49,552 nt of DNA. It comes from Streptomyces odonnellii. Its GTDB lineage: Bacteria; Actinomycetota; Actinomycetes; Streptomycetales; Streptomycetaceae. Positions 1 through 9,334 of this stretch are shown one piece after another (positions within the stretch are counted from its first letter, which is position 1; each line of letters opens with the position of its first letter). The notes beneath the pieces were generated by a model. That model was not told the origin of the DNA. It saw nothing but the letters and a program-made list of their open reading frames with translations, and did not search any database. The stretch spans positions 1-49,552 of the forward strand of contig NZ_LATD01000268.1 of NCBI RefSeq assembly GCF_000981895.1. Direction: 5' to 3'. The position numbers and the translations under genes are program-made.

Positions 1-41
1 CCCCAGGGCGCTCCTCCGGGGTGGGGAGGAGCGCCCTGGGG
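1..41. terminator. Strong hairpin, terminator after the aldehyde dehydrogenase gene
   Basis: Bases 1-17 and 25-41 form a perfect 17-bp inverted repeat around a 7-nt loop. It lies 17 nt past the stop codon of the minus-strand aldehyde dehydrogenase gene. There is no clear U tract, which is common for Streptomyces terminators. It may act in both directions, because it sits at the window edge and the gene beyond is not visible. Confidence 0.75.
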
Positions 42-58
42 TCTCGGGGTCCTGGGGG

Positions 59-1618
59 CTAGGGCATCAGGTGGTAGTCAGGGAAGTTCCCCGGGGGGCG
101 TTCGCCGGTGGGGCCGTCCGTGACCGCTCGTACGAGGAGCTCGCCGCCGACGAAGGCGCCTCGCCACGAGTGGCCGAAGCCGCCGAAGAGTTCCTCGCGG
201 TCGCCGCGGGAGCGGGGCTTGCTGTGGCCCACCTTGAAGGCGCGGATCTGCGGGGAGAGCCGGGCGAAGGTCTCCGGGTCGTCGGTGGCGAGGGTCGCGA
301 CGAGGGCGCCGTTCGAGGCGTTCATCGCGGCCAGCAGTTCCGCCTCCGTGTCGACCAGGACGATGGTGTCGACCGGGCCGAAGGGTTCCGCGTGGTGGAG
401 CGGGGAGGACGGGGGCGGGTTGAGCAGGGTCACCGGCGGGAGGTAGGCGCTGGTGTCCTGGCCGGGCAGGAACAGCCCGTCGTCCAGCGATCCCTCGTGC
501 AGCGGGACCGCTCCGCGGTTGATCGCCTCGGCGACATGGTCCGCCAGTTCCTTGGCCTTGGCCGCGTTGATCAGCGGTCCGAAGTCCAGTTCGGGCAGCG
601 GGTCGCCGGGCTGCTCGACCGCCAGGGGGTGGCCCAGACGGATGGAGCGTACGGCGGGGAGGTACGCCGCGAGGAAGTCCGCGAACAGCGAGCGCTGGAC
701 GACGAAGCGCGGATACGCCGTGCAGCGCTGCTTGCCGTAGTCGAACAGCTTGGGGATCACACCGGTCAGCGCGGTCCAGTCGCTGTAGTTCCAGATGCCC
801 CAGGTGTTGAGGCCCTCCTGTTCGAGCACATGGCGCTTGCCGAGATCGGCGACCGCGGTGGCGATCCTGGCGCCGGTGTCCCGGCCGCCGACGAAGGAGA
901 CACATCCGATCTCCGGCGAGCGCACGAGCGCCCCGGAGAGTTCGCCGCCGCTGCCGCTGACCAGGGTGGCGGGGATGCCCTCCCGTACGGCGAGCGCGCA
1001 GGCCAGCGTCAGACAGGCCACTCCCCCGTCGGTCGGTGCCTTGGCGATCACCGCGTTGCCGGCCAGGGCCTGCACCAGCATCGCGTGGACCAGGACCGAC
1101 ATCGGGTAGTTCCAGCTCGCGATGTTCGAGACCGGGCCCGCCAGCGGGGTCCGGCCCTCCAGCATCCGGTCCACGTTGTCGACGTACCAGCGCACGCCGT
1201 CGATCGCACGGTCGACGTCGGCCTGGGCGAGCCGCCACGGCTTGCCGATCTCCCAGACGAGGAGAAGGGCGAGCAGTTCGCGGTGCTCGGTGAGCGCGTC
1301 GAGTGTGGCACTGACCCGTGCCTTGCGCTCGGACAGCGGGGTGTGCCGCCATGCCCTGTGCTCGTCCAGACAGGCCCGCACGGCCTGCTGAGCGGTGGCG
1401 GCGTCCAGCCGGGGCGGCCCCGCTATGGGGCTGCCGTCGACCGGGCTGGTGGCGGGCAGGGCGCGGCCTTCGGACTGCCATGTCCCTGCCCAGAGGTTAC
1501 GGACCCGGTCGTCGTAGAACGCCTCGGGAGCCACCGCGAGGCAGCGCTCCCAGGCGTCGGACCAGGCCGTGCCGGGCTTGAGTGTCAATGTCAATTGAGG
1601 AACGAGGGTGGGTGCCAT
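59..1618 (-). CDS. Aldehyde dehydrogenase family protein
   Basis: A 519-residue NAD(P)-dependent aldehyde dehydrogenase, of usual family length. The catalytic cysteine is C299 in KQRCTA. The general-base glutamate is E266 in LEQEG, where most relatives have LELGG, so the loop after the base is altered. A cofactor-loop region with FVGGRDTG precedes it. The ATG at 1618 follows a purine-rich GCGGAGA. It lies 157 nt downstream of sucD on the same strand and ends in a strong hairpin, so it is probably the last gene of sucC-sucD-ALDH. The substrate cannot be read from sequence. Given the divergent oxalate genes, glyoxylate, glycolaldehyde or succinate semialdehyde are reasonable guesses, and a CoA-acylating role is also possible. 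The family is certain; the substrate is inference. Confidence 0.85.
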   Translation of the reverse strand: MAPTLVPQLTLTLKPGTAWSDAWERCLAVAPEAFYDDRVRNLWAGTWQSEGRALPATSPVDGSPIAGPPRLDAATAQQAVRACLDEHRAWRHTPLSERKARVSATLDALTEHRELLALLLVWEIGKPWRLAQADVDRAIDGVRWYVDNVDRMLEGRTPLAGPVSNIASWNYPMSVLVHAMLVQALAGNAVIAKAPTDGGVACLTLACALAVREGIPATLVSGSGGELSGALVRSPEIGCVSFVGGRDTGARIATAVADLGKRHVLEQEGLNTWGIWNYSDWTALTGVIPKLFDYGKQRCTAYPRFVVQRSLFADFLAAYLPAVRSIRLGHPLAVEQPGDPLPELDFGPLINAAKAKELADHVAEAINRGAVPLHEGSLDDGLFLPGQDTSAYLPPVTLLNPPPSSPLHHAEPFGPVDTIVLVDTEAELLAAMNASNGALVATLATDDPETFARLSPQIRAFKVGHSKPRSRGDREELFGGFGHSWRGAFVGGELLVRAVTDGPTGERPPGNFPDYHLMP

Positions 1619-1777
1619 TGAGGGTCTCCGCTCTCAGGCGCGGTAGATGACATAGCTCGGCTTGTCTGCCGTCGATAGAAAAACAGGAGGTCACAGCCTC
1701 TGTGCCGTAACCTGCGGTGCCCGGCGTCTCGGGCGCGACGGCAGTGAGTCGGTTCGGGCGTGTGACACGCACTCCTT

Positions 1778-2680
1778 TCAATTATGAGTGACCTCACGCG
1801 TCACCGCGAGGCGGTCGAGGACCAGCCGGGCGGTCTCGGAGGGGGTGGAGCCGACTCGTACGCCGACCGCTTCGAGAGCGCGTTTCTTCGCCTCGGCGGT
1901 GCCGGACGAGCCGGAGACGATCGCGCCCGCGTGACCCATGGTCTTGCCCTCGGGTGCGGTGAATCCGGCGATGTAGCCGATCACGGGTTTGGTGACATGG
2001 CCGGCGATATAGGCGGCGGCACGCTCCTCCGCGTCGCCGCCGATCTCGCCGATGAGGACGATCAGCTCGGTGTCCGGGTCGTCCTCGAAGGCGGCGAGGC
2101 AGTCGATGTGGGTGGTGCCCACGACGGGGTCGCCGCCGATGCCGACCGCCGAGGAGAAGCCGGTCTCCCGCAGCTCGTACATGAGCTGGTAGGTGAGCGT
2201 GCCCGACTTGGAGACCAGGCCGATCCGGCCGGGCTTGGCGGCGATGTCCGCCGGGATGATGCCGGCGTTGGACTGTCCCGGGCTGATCAGTCCGGGGCAG
2301 TTGGGGCCGACGATACGGGTGCCGCGCTGCTTGGCGTACGCCTGGAAGACGACGGCGTCATGAACAGGGATGCCCTCGGTGATCACGACCGCGAGCCCGA
2401 TCCCCGCGTCCGCCGCCTCGATGACGGCGGCCTTGGCGAAGGGCGGCGGTACGAAGACGACGGTGACATCCGCGCCCGTCGCCTCCATGCCCTCGCGCAC
2501 CGAGCCGAAGACGGGTACGGCACGGTCGTCGAAGTCGACGGTACGGCCCGCCTTGCGCGGGTTCACACCGCCGACGACATCGGTGCCGCCGGCGAGCATC
2601 CGCCGGGTGTGCTTCATGCCCTCGGCGCCGGTCATGCCCTGGACGAGGACCTTGCTCTCCTTGGTCAGGAAGATCGCCAT
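1778..2680 (-). CDS. sucD: Succinyl-CoA synthetase alpha subunit (SucD)
   Basis: A 300-residue alpha subunit of the NDP-forming succinate-CoA ligase. The N-terminal CoA-binding Rossmann domain carries GMTGAEG, and [11 protein letters not shown] lies in the middle. The phosphorylated histidine is H250 in GHAGAIVSG, the expected site of the phosphohistidine intermediate. It starts 36 nt after the stop of sucC and is very likely co-transcribed with it. A Streptomyces genome also needs a housekeeping sucCD for the TCA cycle; since this pair faces oxc-frc across a shared promoter, it may be a second, pathway-specific copy that interconverts CoA esters during oxalate use. Subunit identity is secure; the specialised role is inference. 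Confidence 0.92.
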   Translation of the reverse strand: MAIFLTKESKVLVQGMTGAEGMKHTRRMLAGGTDVVGGVNPRKAGRTVDFDDRAVPVFGSVREGMEATGADVTVVFVPPPFAKAAVIEAADAGIGLAVVITEGIPVHDAVVFQAYAKQRGTRIVGPNCPGLISPGQSNAGIIPADIAAKPGRIGLVSKSGTLTYQLMYELRETGFSSAVGIGGDPVVGTTHIDCLAAFEDDPDTELIVLIGEIGGDAEERAAAYIAGHVTKPVIGYIAGFTAPEGKTMGHAGAIVSGSSGTAEAKKRALEAVGVRVGSTPSETARLVLDRLAVTREVTHN

Positions 2681-2716
2681 GGTGTCCGCTCTCCTTAATC
2701 CGGGTTGGCAGGCGTC

Positions 2717-3850
2717 TTATCCGGCGGACGCGAGTACGGCGGCCTGGCGGGCCGCGCCGTCCATCGTGCTGACCTGGTCCACGAGCGGGTGCGCGCGATC
2801 CGCGAGGATCGCCCGGCCGCGGGCAGCGCTGTTGCCGTCGAGGCGTACGACGAGCGGCTTGGTGAGCCGTACGGTCTCCAGCGCCTGGACGATTCCCTCG
2901 GCGACGGCGTCGCAGGCCGTGATGCCGCCGAAGACATTGACGAACACGGATTTGACGTCGGGGTCGGAGAGGATCACGGACAGTCCGTCCGCCATGACCT
3001 GAGCGGACGCCCCTCCCCCGATGTCGAGGAAGTTGGCGGGGCGGACGCCGCAGCCGGCGACCACGTCCAGGGTGGACATCACCAGGCCCGCGCCGTTGCC
3101 GATGATGCCGACCTCGCCGTCGAGTTTGACGTAGTTGAGGCCCTTTGCCGTGGCGGCGGCTTCGAGCGGATCGGCGCCCGGGTCCTCCGATGTCTCGCCC
3201 CAACGCTCTTGCCTGAAGCGAGCGTTGTCGTCAAGGGTCACTTTGCCGTCGAGGGCGATTATCGGCCCATTCGAAGTGCGCACCAAAGGGTTCACTTCGA
3301 CCAGCAGAGCGTCCTCGCGGACCAGTACCTGCCACAGCGCCTGGAGTACCGGAACGGTCTCCGCGGGCAGTTTCGCGGCCGCCGCGATCTCCGCCGCCTT
3401 GGTCTCGGTGACCCCTTCGGCGGGGTCGACGGGGATCCTGGCGACGGCCTCGGGACGGGTCGCCGCGACCTCCTCGATCTCCATTCCGCCCTCGGCGGAG
3501 GCGATCGCGAGGAAGACCCCGGCGGCCCGGTCGAGCACGTACGAGACGTAGTACTCGGCCTCTATATCGACTGGTTGGGCCAGCATCACCTTGCTGACGG
3601 TGTGGCCCTTGATGTCCATGCCGAGGATCTGACGGGCGGTCAGTTCGGCGGCCGCCGGGTCGCTCGCGAGCTTCACCCCGCCCGCCTTGCCCCGGCCCCC
3701 TGTCTTCACCTGTGCCTTGACGACCACTCGGCCGCCGAGCCGCTCGGCGGCGAACCGTGCCTCCCTGGCGAGCTCCACCACCTCGGCCTCGGGTACCGGT
3801 ATGCCGTAGTCCGCGAAGAGTTCTCTTGCCTGGTGCTCATACAGATCCAT
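2717..3850 (-). CDS. sucC: Succinyl-CoA synthetase beta subunit (SucC)
   Basis: A 377-residue beta subunit, slightly shorter than the usual 385-395. It begins [20 protein letters not shown], the standard start of an ATP-grasp SucC. The C-terminal ligase domain has [19 protein letters not shown] and [11 protein letters not shown]. The ATG at 3850 is chosen because a GGGAG ribosome site lies just upstream and homology starts there. A longer reading in the same frame to 4000 would run through the promoter and operator. The protein supplies the nucleotide and CoA-ester binding half and works with SucD. The promoter region upstream holds two copies of the ACTGTA operator element, so expression is probably controlled together with the divergent oxc operon. 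Confidence 0.92.
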   Translation of the reverse strand: MDLYEHQARELFADYGIPVPEAEVVELAREARFAAERLGGRVVVKAQVKTGGRGKAGGVKLASDPAAAELTARQILGMDIKGHTVSKVMLAQPVDIEAEYYVSYVLDRAAGVFLAIASAEGGMEIEEVAATRPEAVARIPVDPAEGVTETKAAEIAAAAKLPAETVPVLQALWQVLVREDALLVEVNPLVRTSNGPIIALDGKVTLDDNARFRQERWGETSEDPGADPLEAAATAKGLNYVKLDGEVGIIGNGAGLVMSTLDVVAGCGVRPANFLDIGGGASAQVMADGLSVILSDPDVKSVFVNVFGGITACDAVAEGIVQALETVRLTKPLVVRLDGNSAARGRAILADRAHPLVDQVSTMDGAARQAAVLASAG

Positions 3851-3922
3851 GCCGGCTCCCTTTTGACGAAAGTGCCGCACGCCCCCTGGACACCATCCAC
3901 TGGATGCGGGATAACAAGCTTC

Positions 3923-3949
3923 ATACAGTATTCGTCGACTGTATGCAAT
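3923..3949. promoter_or_regulatory. Divergent promoter/operator A between sucC and oxc
   Basis: The 148-nt space between sucC and oxc contains ACTGTATGCAAT at 3938-3949 and a partial inverted copy, ATACAGTATT at 3923-3932; together they form ATACAGT-N8-ACTGTAT. On the minus strand, TTGCAT and TATGAA separated by 17 nt could be the -35 and -10 boxes of sucC, and both would be covered by the repeat. The same 12-mer occurs exactly before the formate dehydrogenase operon and in close variants before two other genes. Binding by the GntR/FCD protein encoded at 32309-33001 is inferred. Confidence 0.7.
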
Positions 3950-3998
3950 GTACTGAGAGGGCGACAGCCCTCCCCTACGAAGGGACAGGACCGTCCTC

Positions 3999-5681
3999 AT
4001 GCCCGATGACAGCCAGGGAGTCGTTTCCGGTGGTCAGCAGGTCGCCGGAGCGCTCAAAGCGGAAGGCGTGGACGTCGTCTACGCGGTCCGTGGCGCCCAT
4101 GTCACGGGCATGTACGAGAGCTGCGCCGAGGCGGGCATCGACATCGTCGAGGTACGGCACGAGCGGGTCGCCGTTCACGCGGCGGACGGTCATGCCAGGG
4201 TCACCGGGAAGCCCGGCTGCGCGGTCGTGACCGCCGGACCCGGTACCACCGACGCCATCACGGGCGTGGCCACCGCGCTGCGCGCCGAGTCCCCCATGCT
4301 GCTGATCGGCGGCCAGGGGGAGCAAGGCCCGTACGGTACGGCCTCGTTCCGCGACCTGCCGCAGCTCGACATGATGACCCCGGTCACCAAGTACGCCGCC
4401 GCCGTGCCCGGTCCGGCGGGAGCGGCCCGCATGGTGTCGACGGCGTTCCGCGCGTGCCGGCAGGGCGCTCCCGGTCCGTCCTTCCTGGAGATCCCCCGTG
4501 ACGTACTGGACGCCAAGGTGCCGATGGAGGAGGCCCGGATCGCCGAGGCCGGTCACCACAGGACCGAGGCCTGCCCGGCCGGTGACCCCGAGGCCGTCGA
4601 GAAGCTCGCCGATCTGCTCGTACGGGCCGACCGTCCGGCGGTCCTGCTCGGCAGCCAGGTGGGGACGGCCGGCGGGGCCGACGCGGCCGTGGAGCTCGTA
4701 CGGGCGCTGAACGTACCCGCCTTCATGAACGGGACGGCGCGCGGCACCCTGGCACCCGACGACCCGCACCACTTCCAGCTCTCCCGGCGCTACGCCTTCT
4801 CCAACGCCGACCTCGTCATCGTGGTCGGCACCCCCTTCGACTTCCGCGTGGGGTACGGGAAGCGGATCTCTCCGGCGGCGACCGTCGCCCGGATCGACCT
4901 CGACCACCGCGCGGTGGACGGGGACCCCGGTATCGCCCTCGGCATCGTGGGCGACGCGGGGCTCGTACTCTCCTCGGTCACCCAGGCCGCCTGCGGACGC
5001 CTCGACAACGGCTCCGTACGGCGTAGGGCGTGGCTGGACGAGCTGCGCGCCGCGGAGCGTACGGCGCTGGACATGCGGCTGCCGCAGCTCACCTCGGACA
5101 CCGCGCCGGTCCACCCGTACCGGCTGGTGAGCGAGATCGACGAGTTCCTCACCGAGGACTCCCTCTTCATCGGCGACGGCGGCGACATCGTCACCCTCGC
5201 CGGCCAGACCGTACGGCCCAAGTCCCGCGGCCACTGGCTGGACGCGGGCCCCCTCGGCACCCCCGGTACCGGTGTCCCGTTCGCCCTCGCCGCCAAGCGG
5301 GCGCGGCCGGGCGCGGAGATCGTGGCGCTCTTCGGAGAAGGCGCCTTCGCGCCGACCGGCTGGGACTTCGAGACGCTCGTCCGCAACAACCTCCCGTTCA
5401 TCGGGGTCGTCGGCAACAACTCGCCGGCGCATCCGATCCGTTACGGCCGGGCCGCCACCTACGGCCGGGAGCGGGAGCGGACCGCCGACACCCTCGGCGA
5501 TGTCCCCTATGACAAGTTCGCCCAGTTGCTGGGCGGTTACGGCGAGGAGGTCCGTGAACCGGCAGATATCGCGCCCGCGCTCCGCAGGGCGCGGGAGTCC
5601 GGGCGGCCCTCGCTGATCAACGTCTGGGTCGACCCGGACGCGTACGCCCCCGGAACCATGAACCAGACCCTGTACAAGTAG
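3999..5681 (+). CDS. oxc: ThDP-dependent oxalyl-CoA decarboxylase-like enzyme
   Basis: A 560-residue thiamine-diphosphate enzyme of the acetolactate synthase/oxalyl-CoA decarboxylase superfamily. It has the N-terminal PYR domain with the cofactor-activating glutamate E55 in [13 protein letters not shown], a central domain, and a C-terminal PP domain whose metal/ThDP motif runs from [10 protein letters not shown] to VVGNN. The ATG at 3999 follows GGGACAGGA. On sequence alone it could also be a 2-hydroxyacyl-CoA lyase or another ThDP lyase, since [10 protein letters not shown] is not the classic oxalyl-CoA decarboxylase wording. The call rests largely on the gene next door, an unmistakable formyl-CoA:oxalate CoA-transferase 12 nt away. 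The expected reaction is oxalyl-CoA to formyl-CoA plus CO2 in the cytoplasm. Confidence 0.75.
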   Translation: MPDDSQGVVSGGQQVAGALKAEGVDVVYAVRGAHVTGMYESCAEAGIDIVEVRHERVAVHAADGHARVTGKPGCAVVTAGPGTTDAITGVATALRAESPMLLIGGQGEQGPYGTASFRDLPQLDMMTPVTKYAAAVPGPAGAARMVSTAFRACRQGAPGPSFLEIPRDVLDAKVPMEEARIAEAGHHRTEACPAGDPEAVEKLADLLVRADRPAVLLGSQVGTAGGADAAVELVRALNVPAFMNGTARGTLAPDDPHHFQLSRRYAFSNADLVIVVGTPFDFRVGYGKRISPAATVARIDLDHRAVDGDPGIALGIVGDAGLVLSSVTQAACGRLDNGSVRRRAWLDELRAAERTALDMRLPQLTSDTAPVHPYRLVSEIDEFLTEDSLFIGDGGDIVTLAGQTVRPKSRGHWLDAGPLGTPGTGVPFALAAKRARPGAEIVALFGEGAFAPTGWDFETLVRNNLPFIGVVGNNSPAHPIRYGRAATYGRERERTADTLGDVPYDKFAQLLGGYGEEVREPADIAPALRRARESGRPSLINVWVDPDAYAPGTMNQTLYK

Positions 5682-5693
5682 AGGAGCCCCCTG

Positions 5694-6950
5694 ATGACGC
5701 AGGCTCTTGAGACCCCTTCGGGAACGAAGGCGCTCGCCGGTATACGTGTACTGGACATGACGCACGTCCAGTCCGGCCCCTCGGCGACGCAGTTGCTCGG
5801 CTGGCTCGGCGCGGATGTGGTGAAGCTGGAGGCTCCGACCGGCGACATCACCCGTAAGCAGCTCCGCGACATCCCCGATGTCGACTCGCTGTACTTCACG
5901 ATGCTCAACTGCAACAAGCGGTCCATCACCCTCAACACCAAGACCGAGCGCGGCAAGGAGATCCTCACGGAACTCATCGGCCGCTCGGACATCATGGTCG
6001 AGAACTTCGGCCCGGGGGCCGTCGACCGCATGGGTTTCACCTGGGAGCGCATCCGGGAGATCAACCCGCGGATCATCTACGCCTCCATCAAGGGCTTCGG
6101 CGAGGGTCCGTACACCAATTTCAAGGCGTACGAGGTCGTCGCGCAGGCCATGGGCGGTTCGATGGCCACCACCGGCTTCGAGGACGGTCCCCCGCTCGCG
6201 ACCGGCGCGCAGATCGGCGACTCCGGCACCGGCATCCACGCCGTCGCCGCCATTCTCGCCGCGCTCTTCCAGCGTGAGCACACCGGCCGCGGCCAGCGGG
6301 TCAATGTGGCGATGCAGCACGCCGTGCTCAACCTCTGCCGGGTGAAGCTGCGCGACCAGCAGCGGCTCGCCAGCGGCCCGCTCGCCGAGTACCCGAACGA
6401 GGACTTCGGCGACCAGGTGCCGCGCAGCGGCAACGCCAGCGGCGGCGGACAGCCCGGCTGGGCCGTCAGATGCGCGCCGGGTGGCCCCAACGACTACGTG
6501 TACGTCATCATCCAGCCGGTCGGCTGGCGGCCCGTCACCGAGCTGATGGGCCGGCCTGAGCTGGCGGACGACCCCGAGTGGGCGACCCCGGAGGCCCGGC
6601 TGCCCAAGCTGGGCAAGATGTTCCAGCTCATCGAGGAGTGGACCAGCACACTGCCCAAGTGGGAGGTGCTGGAGAAGCTCAACGCCCACAACATCCCGTG
6701 CGGCCCGATCCTCTCCACCAAGGAGATCATCGAGGACGCCTCGCTGGCGGACAACGAGATGGTCATCGAGGTCCCGCACCCCGAGCGCGGTTCGTTCACC
6801 ACCGTCGGCAGCCCGCTGAAGCTGTCCGACTCCCCCGTGGACGTGGTCACCTCGCCTCTCCTGGGCGAGCACAACGAGGAGATCTACGCCGGCGAACTCG
6901 GTCTGGACGACGAGGAATTGCGCGTGCTCAAGGCGAACGGAGTCATCTAG
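5694..6950 (+). CDS. frc: Formyl-CoA:oxalate CoA-transferase
   Basis: A 418-residue class III CoA-transferase that moves CoA from formyl-CoA to oxalate, giving oxalyl-CoA and formate. From memory it matches the Oxalobacter formigenes enzyme almost throughout: [47 protein letters not shown] and LRDQQRL. The catalytic aspartate is D176 in [10 protein letters not shown]. The glycine-rich active-site loop reads N-A-S-G-G-G-Q (S249-G252), with serine where the Oxalobacter enzyme has the first of four glycines. Length is normal. The ATG at 5694 has GAGGAG upstream, and the gene sits between the ThDP enzyme and an acyl-CoA synthetase with 12-nt and 2-nt gaps, which indicates a tight operon. Confidence 0.93.
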   Translation: MTQALETPSGTKALAGIRVLDMTHVQSGPSATQLLGWLGADVVKLEAPTGDITRKQLRDIPDVDSLYFTMLNCNKRSITLNTKTERGKEILTELIGRSDIMVENFGPGAVDRMGFTWERIREINPRIIYASIKGFGEGPYTNFKAYEVVAQAMGGSMATTGFEDGPPLATGAQIGDSGTGIHAVAAILAALFQREHTGRGQRVNVAMQHAVLNLCRVKLRDQQRLASGPLAEYPNEDFGDQVPRSGNASGGGQPGWAVRCAPGGPNDYVYVIIQPVGWRPVTELMGRPELADDPEWATPEARLPKLGKMFQLIEEWTSTLPKWEVLEKLNAHNIPCGPILSTKEIIEDASLADNEMVIEVPHPERGSFTTVGSPLKLSDSPVDVVTSPLLGEHNEEIYAGELGLDDEELRVLKANGVI

Positions 6951-6952
6951 CA

Positions 6953-9091
6953 GTGGACACCACGGAACCGCGTCAGAGGGCCGTACGCGCCGTCCTGGAC
7001 GCCGCGCTCGCCGACGGACGTAGGGCTCTGACCGCTCCGGAGGGCAAGGCCGTCACGGACGCCTACGGCATTCCCACCCCGGCGGAGGGACTCGCCGAGG
7101 ATGTCGAGGAGGCGGTGGCGCTCGCCGACCGGATCGGTTTCCCGGTCGCGCTCAAGATCGTCTCGCCCGATGTCCTGCACAAGACGGACGCGGGCGGGGT
7201 GCGGATCGGGCTGGCGTCGGCGGCCGAGGTGCGCGGTGCGTTCACCGCGATCATCACCAATGTGAAGGCATATGCCCCCGCGGCGCGGATCCTTGGTGTC
7301 CAGGTGCAGCAGATGGTGCCGGCCGGTACGGAAGTGCTGATCGGTACGGTCACCGACCCGACCTTCGGCAAGATCGTGGCCTTTGGCCTCGGCGGGGTCC
7401 TGGTGGAGGTCCTCCAGGACGTCACCTTCCGGCTCGCCCCGGCGACCAGGGACGACGCGCTGTCGATGCTGGACGGTATCCGTGCCGCCGAGGTCCTGCG
7501 CGGGGTCCGCGGCGGCGCGGCGGTGGACCGGGAGGCGCTGGCCGGGCTGGTGGTCAAGGCGTCCCGGCTCGCCGCCGACTTCCCGGAGATCGCCGAGGTC
7601 GACCTCAATCCGGTGTTCGCGTCCGCGAATGGGGTGATGGCCGCCGATGTACGGATCCTGCTGAGCTCCGAGGCTCCGGCACCGCGGCGGACGTACACCC
7701 GCGAGGAGATCCTCGTCTCGATGCGGCGGCTGATGCAGCCCCGTTCGGTGGCGGTGATCGGCGCCTCGGCCGAAGAGGGCAAGATCGGCAACTCGGTCAT
7801 GCGCAACCTGGTCGATGGAGGTTTTCCGGGCGAAATACATCTGGTTAACACCAAAGCCGATGACATTCTCGGCCGTAAGGCGTACAAGAGCGTGATGGAC
7901 GTGCCTGGTGAGCCTGATGTGGCGATCTTCGCGATACCCGCGGAGTTCGTCCCCGCGGCGCTGGAGGAAGTGGGCCGCAAGGGCATACCGAACGCCGTGC
8001 TGATCCCGTCCGGCTTCGCCGAGACCGGCGAGCACGAGCTCCAGGACCGGATCGTCGCGATCGGCGAGGAGTACGGCGTACGGCTGCTGGGTCCGAACAT
8101 CTACGGCTACTACTCGACCTGGCAGGACCTCTGCGCCACCTTCTGCACCCCGTACGACGTCAAGGGCGGGGTGGCGCTGACCTCGCAGTCCGGCGGCATC
8201 GGGATGGCGATCCTGGGTTTCGCGAGAAGCACCAGGACGGGTGTCTCGGCGATCGTCGGCCTCGGCAACAAGTCGGATCTGGACGAGGACGATCTGCTGA
8301 CCTGGTTCGGCGCGGATCCCCGTACCGAGTGCATCGCGATGCACCTGGAGGACCTCAAGGACGGCCGCGCCTTCGTCGAGGCGGCGCGGGCGACCGTACC
8401 GAAGAAGCCGGTGGTGGTCCTGAAGGCCGGGCGTACGGCGGCCGGGGCGAAGGCGGCGGGCTCGCACACGGGCGCGCTCGCCGGGGACGACGCGGTGTAC
8501 GACGACATCCTGCGGCAGGCCGGGGTCATCCGGGCGCCGGGGCTCAACGAGATGCTGGAGTACGCGCGGGCGCTGCCCGTGCTGCCCACACCCCGGGGCG
8601 AGAACGTGGTGATCATCACGGGGGCGGGGGGCTCGGGTGTGCTGCTCTCGGACGCCATCGTGGACAACGGTCTGTCGCTGATGGAGATCCCGCCGGACCT
8701 GGACAAGGCGTTCCGCGCCTTCATCCCGCCCTTCGGGGCGGCGGGCAACCCGGTGGACATCACCGGCGGCGAGCCTCCGGCCACCTACGAGGCGACGATC
8801 CGGCTCGGTCTGGAGGATCCCCGGATCGACGCGCTGGTGCTGGGCTACTGGCACACGATCGTCACACCGCCGATGGCCTTCGCCGAACTGACCGCGCGTG
8901 TGGTCGCGGAGTTCGCGGACCGGGGCATCAGAAAGCCGGTGGTGGCGTCGCTCGCGGGCGATGTGGAGGTCGAGGAAGCGTGCCAGTACCTCTTCGAACG
9001 CGGCGTGGTGGCCTACCCGTACACCACCGAGAAACCGGTCGCCGTACTTGGAGCCAAGTACCGGTGGGCCAAGGCTGCGGGGCTGCTGTGA
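6953..9091 (+). CDS. ADP-forming acyl-CoA synthetase (acetate-CoA ligase family)
   Basis: A 712-residue single-chain acyl-CoA synthetase of the NDP-forming type. An ATP-grasp (beta-like) part lies at about residues 1-235, with KIVSPDVLHKTDAGGV. A CoA-binding domain starts near 260 (VAVIGASAEEGKIGNS), followed by succinyl-CoA-ligase-like domains with GGVALTSQSGGIG near 404. H505 in SHTGALAGDD is the likely phosphohistidine. The GTG at 6953 is chosen because it lies 2 nt after the frc stop and starts the conserved domain. Enzymes of this type interconvert acyl-CoA, ADP and phosphate with acid, CoA and ATP. In this operon it could release formate from formyl-CoA with ATP gain, or activate oxalate or formate. 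The family is clear; the substrate is inferred. Confidence 0.87.
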   Translation: MDTTEPRQRAVRAVLDAALADGRRALTAPEGKAVTDAYGIPTPAEGLAEDVEEAVALADRIGFPVALKIVSPDVLHKTDAGGVRIGLASAAEVRGAFTAIITNVKAYAPAARILGVQVQQMVPAGTEVLIGTVTDPTFGKIVAFGLGGVLVEVLQDVTFRLAPATRDDALSMLDGIRAAEVLRGVRGGAAVDREALAGLVVKASRLAADFPEIAEVDLNPVFASANGVMAADVRILLSSEAPAPRRTYTREEILVSMRRLMQPRSVAVIGASAEEGKIGNSVMRNLVDGGFPGEIHLVNTKADDILGRKAYKSVMDVPGEPDVAIFAIPAEFVPAALEEVGRKGIPNAVLIPSGFAETGEHELQDRIVAIGEEYGVRLLGPNIYGYYSTWQDLCATFCTPYDVKGGVALTSQSGGIGMAILGFARSTRTGVSAIVGLGNKSDLDEDDLLTWFGADPRTECIAMHLEDLKDGRAFVEAARATVPKKPVVVLKAGRTAAGAKAAGSHTGALAGDDAVYDDILRQAGVIRAPGLNEMLEYARALPVLPTPRGENVVIITGAGGSGVLLSDAIVDNGLSLMEIPPDLDKAFRAFIPPFGAAGNPVDITGGEPPATYEATIRLGLEDPRIDALVLGYWHTIVTPPMAFAELTARVVAEFADRGIRKPVVASLAGDVEVEEACQYLFERGVVAYPYTTEKPVAVLGAKYRWAKAAGLL

Positions 9092-9123
9092 AGCGCCCCC
9101 GGCACACACAGACTGCCGGCGGT

Positions 9124-9141
9124 CCGGGGCCCGTGCCCCGG
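9124..9141 (+). terminator. Short GC-rich hairpin after the acyl-CoA synthetase gene
   Basis: CCGGGGC at 9124-9130 pairs perfectly with GCCCCGG at 9135-9141 across a 4-nt loop, 32 nt after the stop codon. It may end oxc-frc transcription or merely attenuate it before the transporter genes. The remaining space up to 9334 shows no ACTGTA-type operator and no convincing hexamer pair. Confidence 0.45.
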
Positions 9142-9334
9142 GTGCGGCCGGTGAGACAGGGCTGCGGAGTGTGTATGACGCACCGTCAGCTACGCTGCCC
9201 TGATGCATCGTCAGAACGTCGCACCGGTCAGGTGGTTTGGAGGTTACCCATGACCTAGCCCGCCCGGGCGAGCACGAAAGGTTTTGGACAGGGGGCGCTG
9301 GCCAGCTCTTTCGATGCAAGGGGTGCTACACCAC

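Noticed and set aside
3851..4000. 50-codon N-terminal extension of sucC
   Set aside because: It would run through the promoter and operator; homology and a GGGAG site support the start at 3850.
3975..6872. Minus-strand open frame of 965 codons opposite oxc and frc
   Set aside because: It mirrors two clearly conserved plus-strand genes; such long antisense frames are normal in high-GC DNA, and its protein is Arg/Gly-rich without domains.
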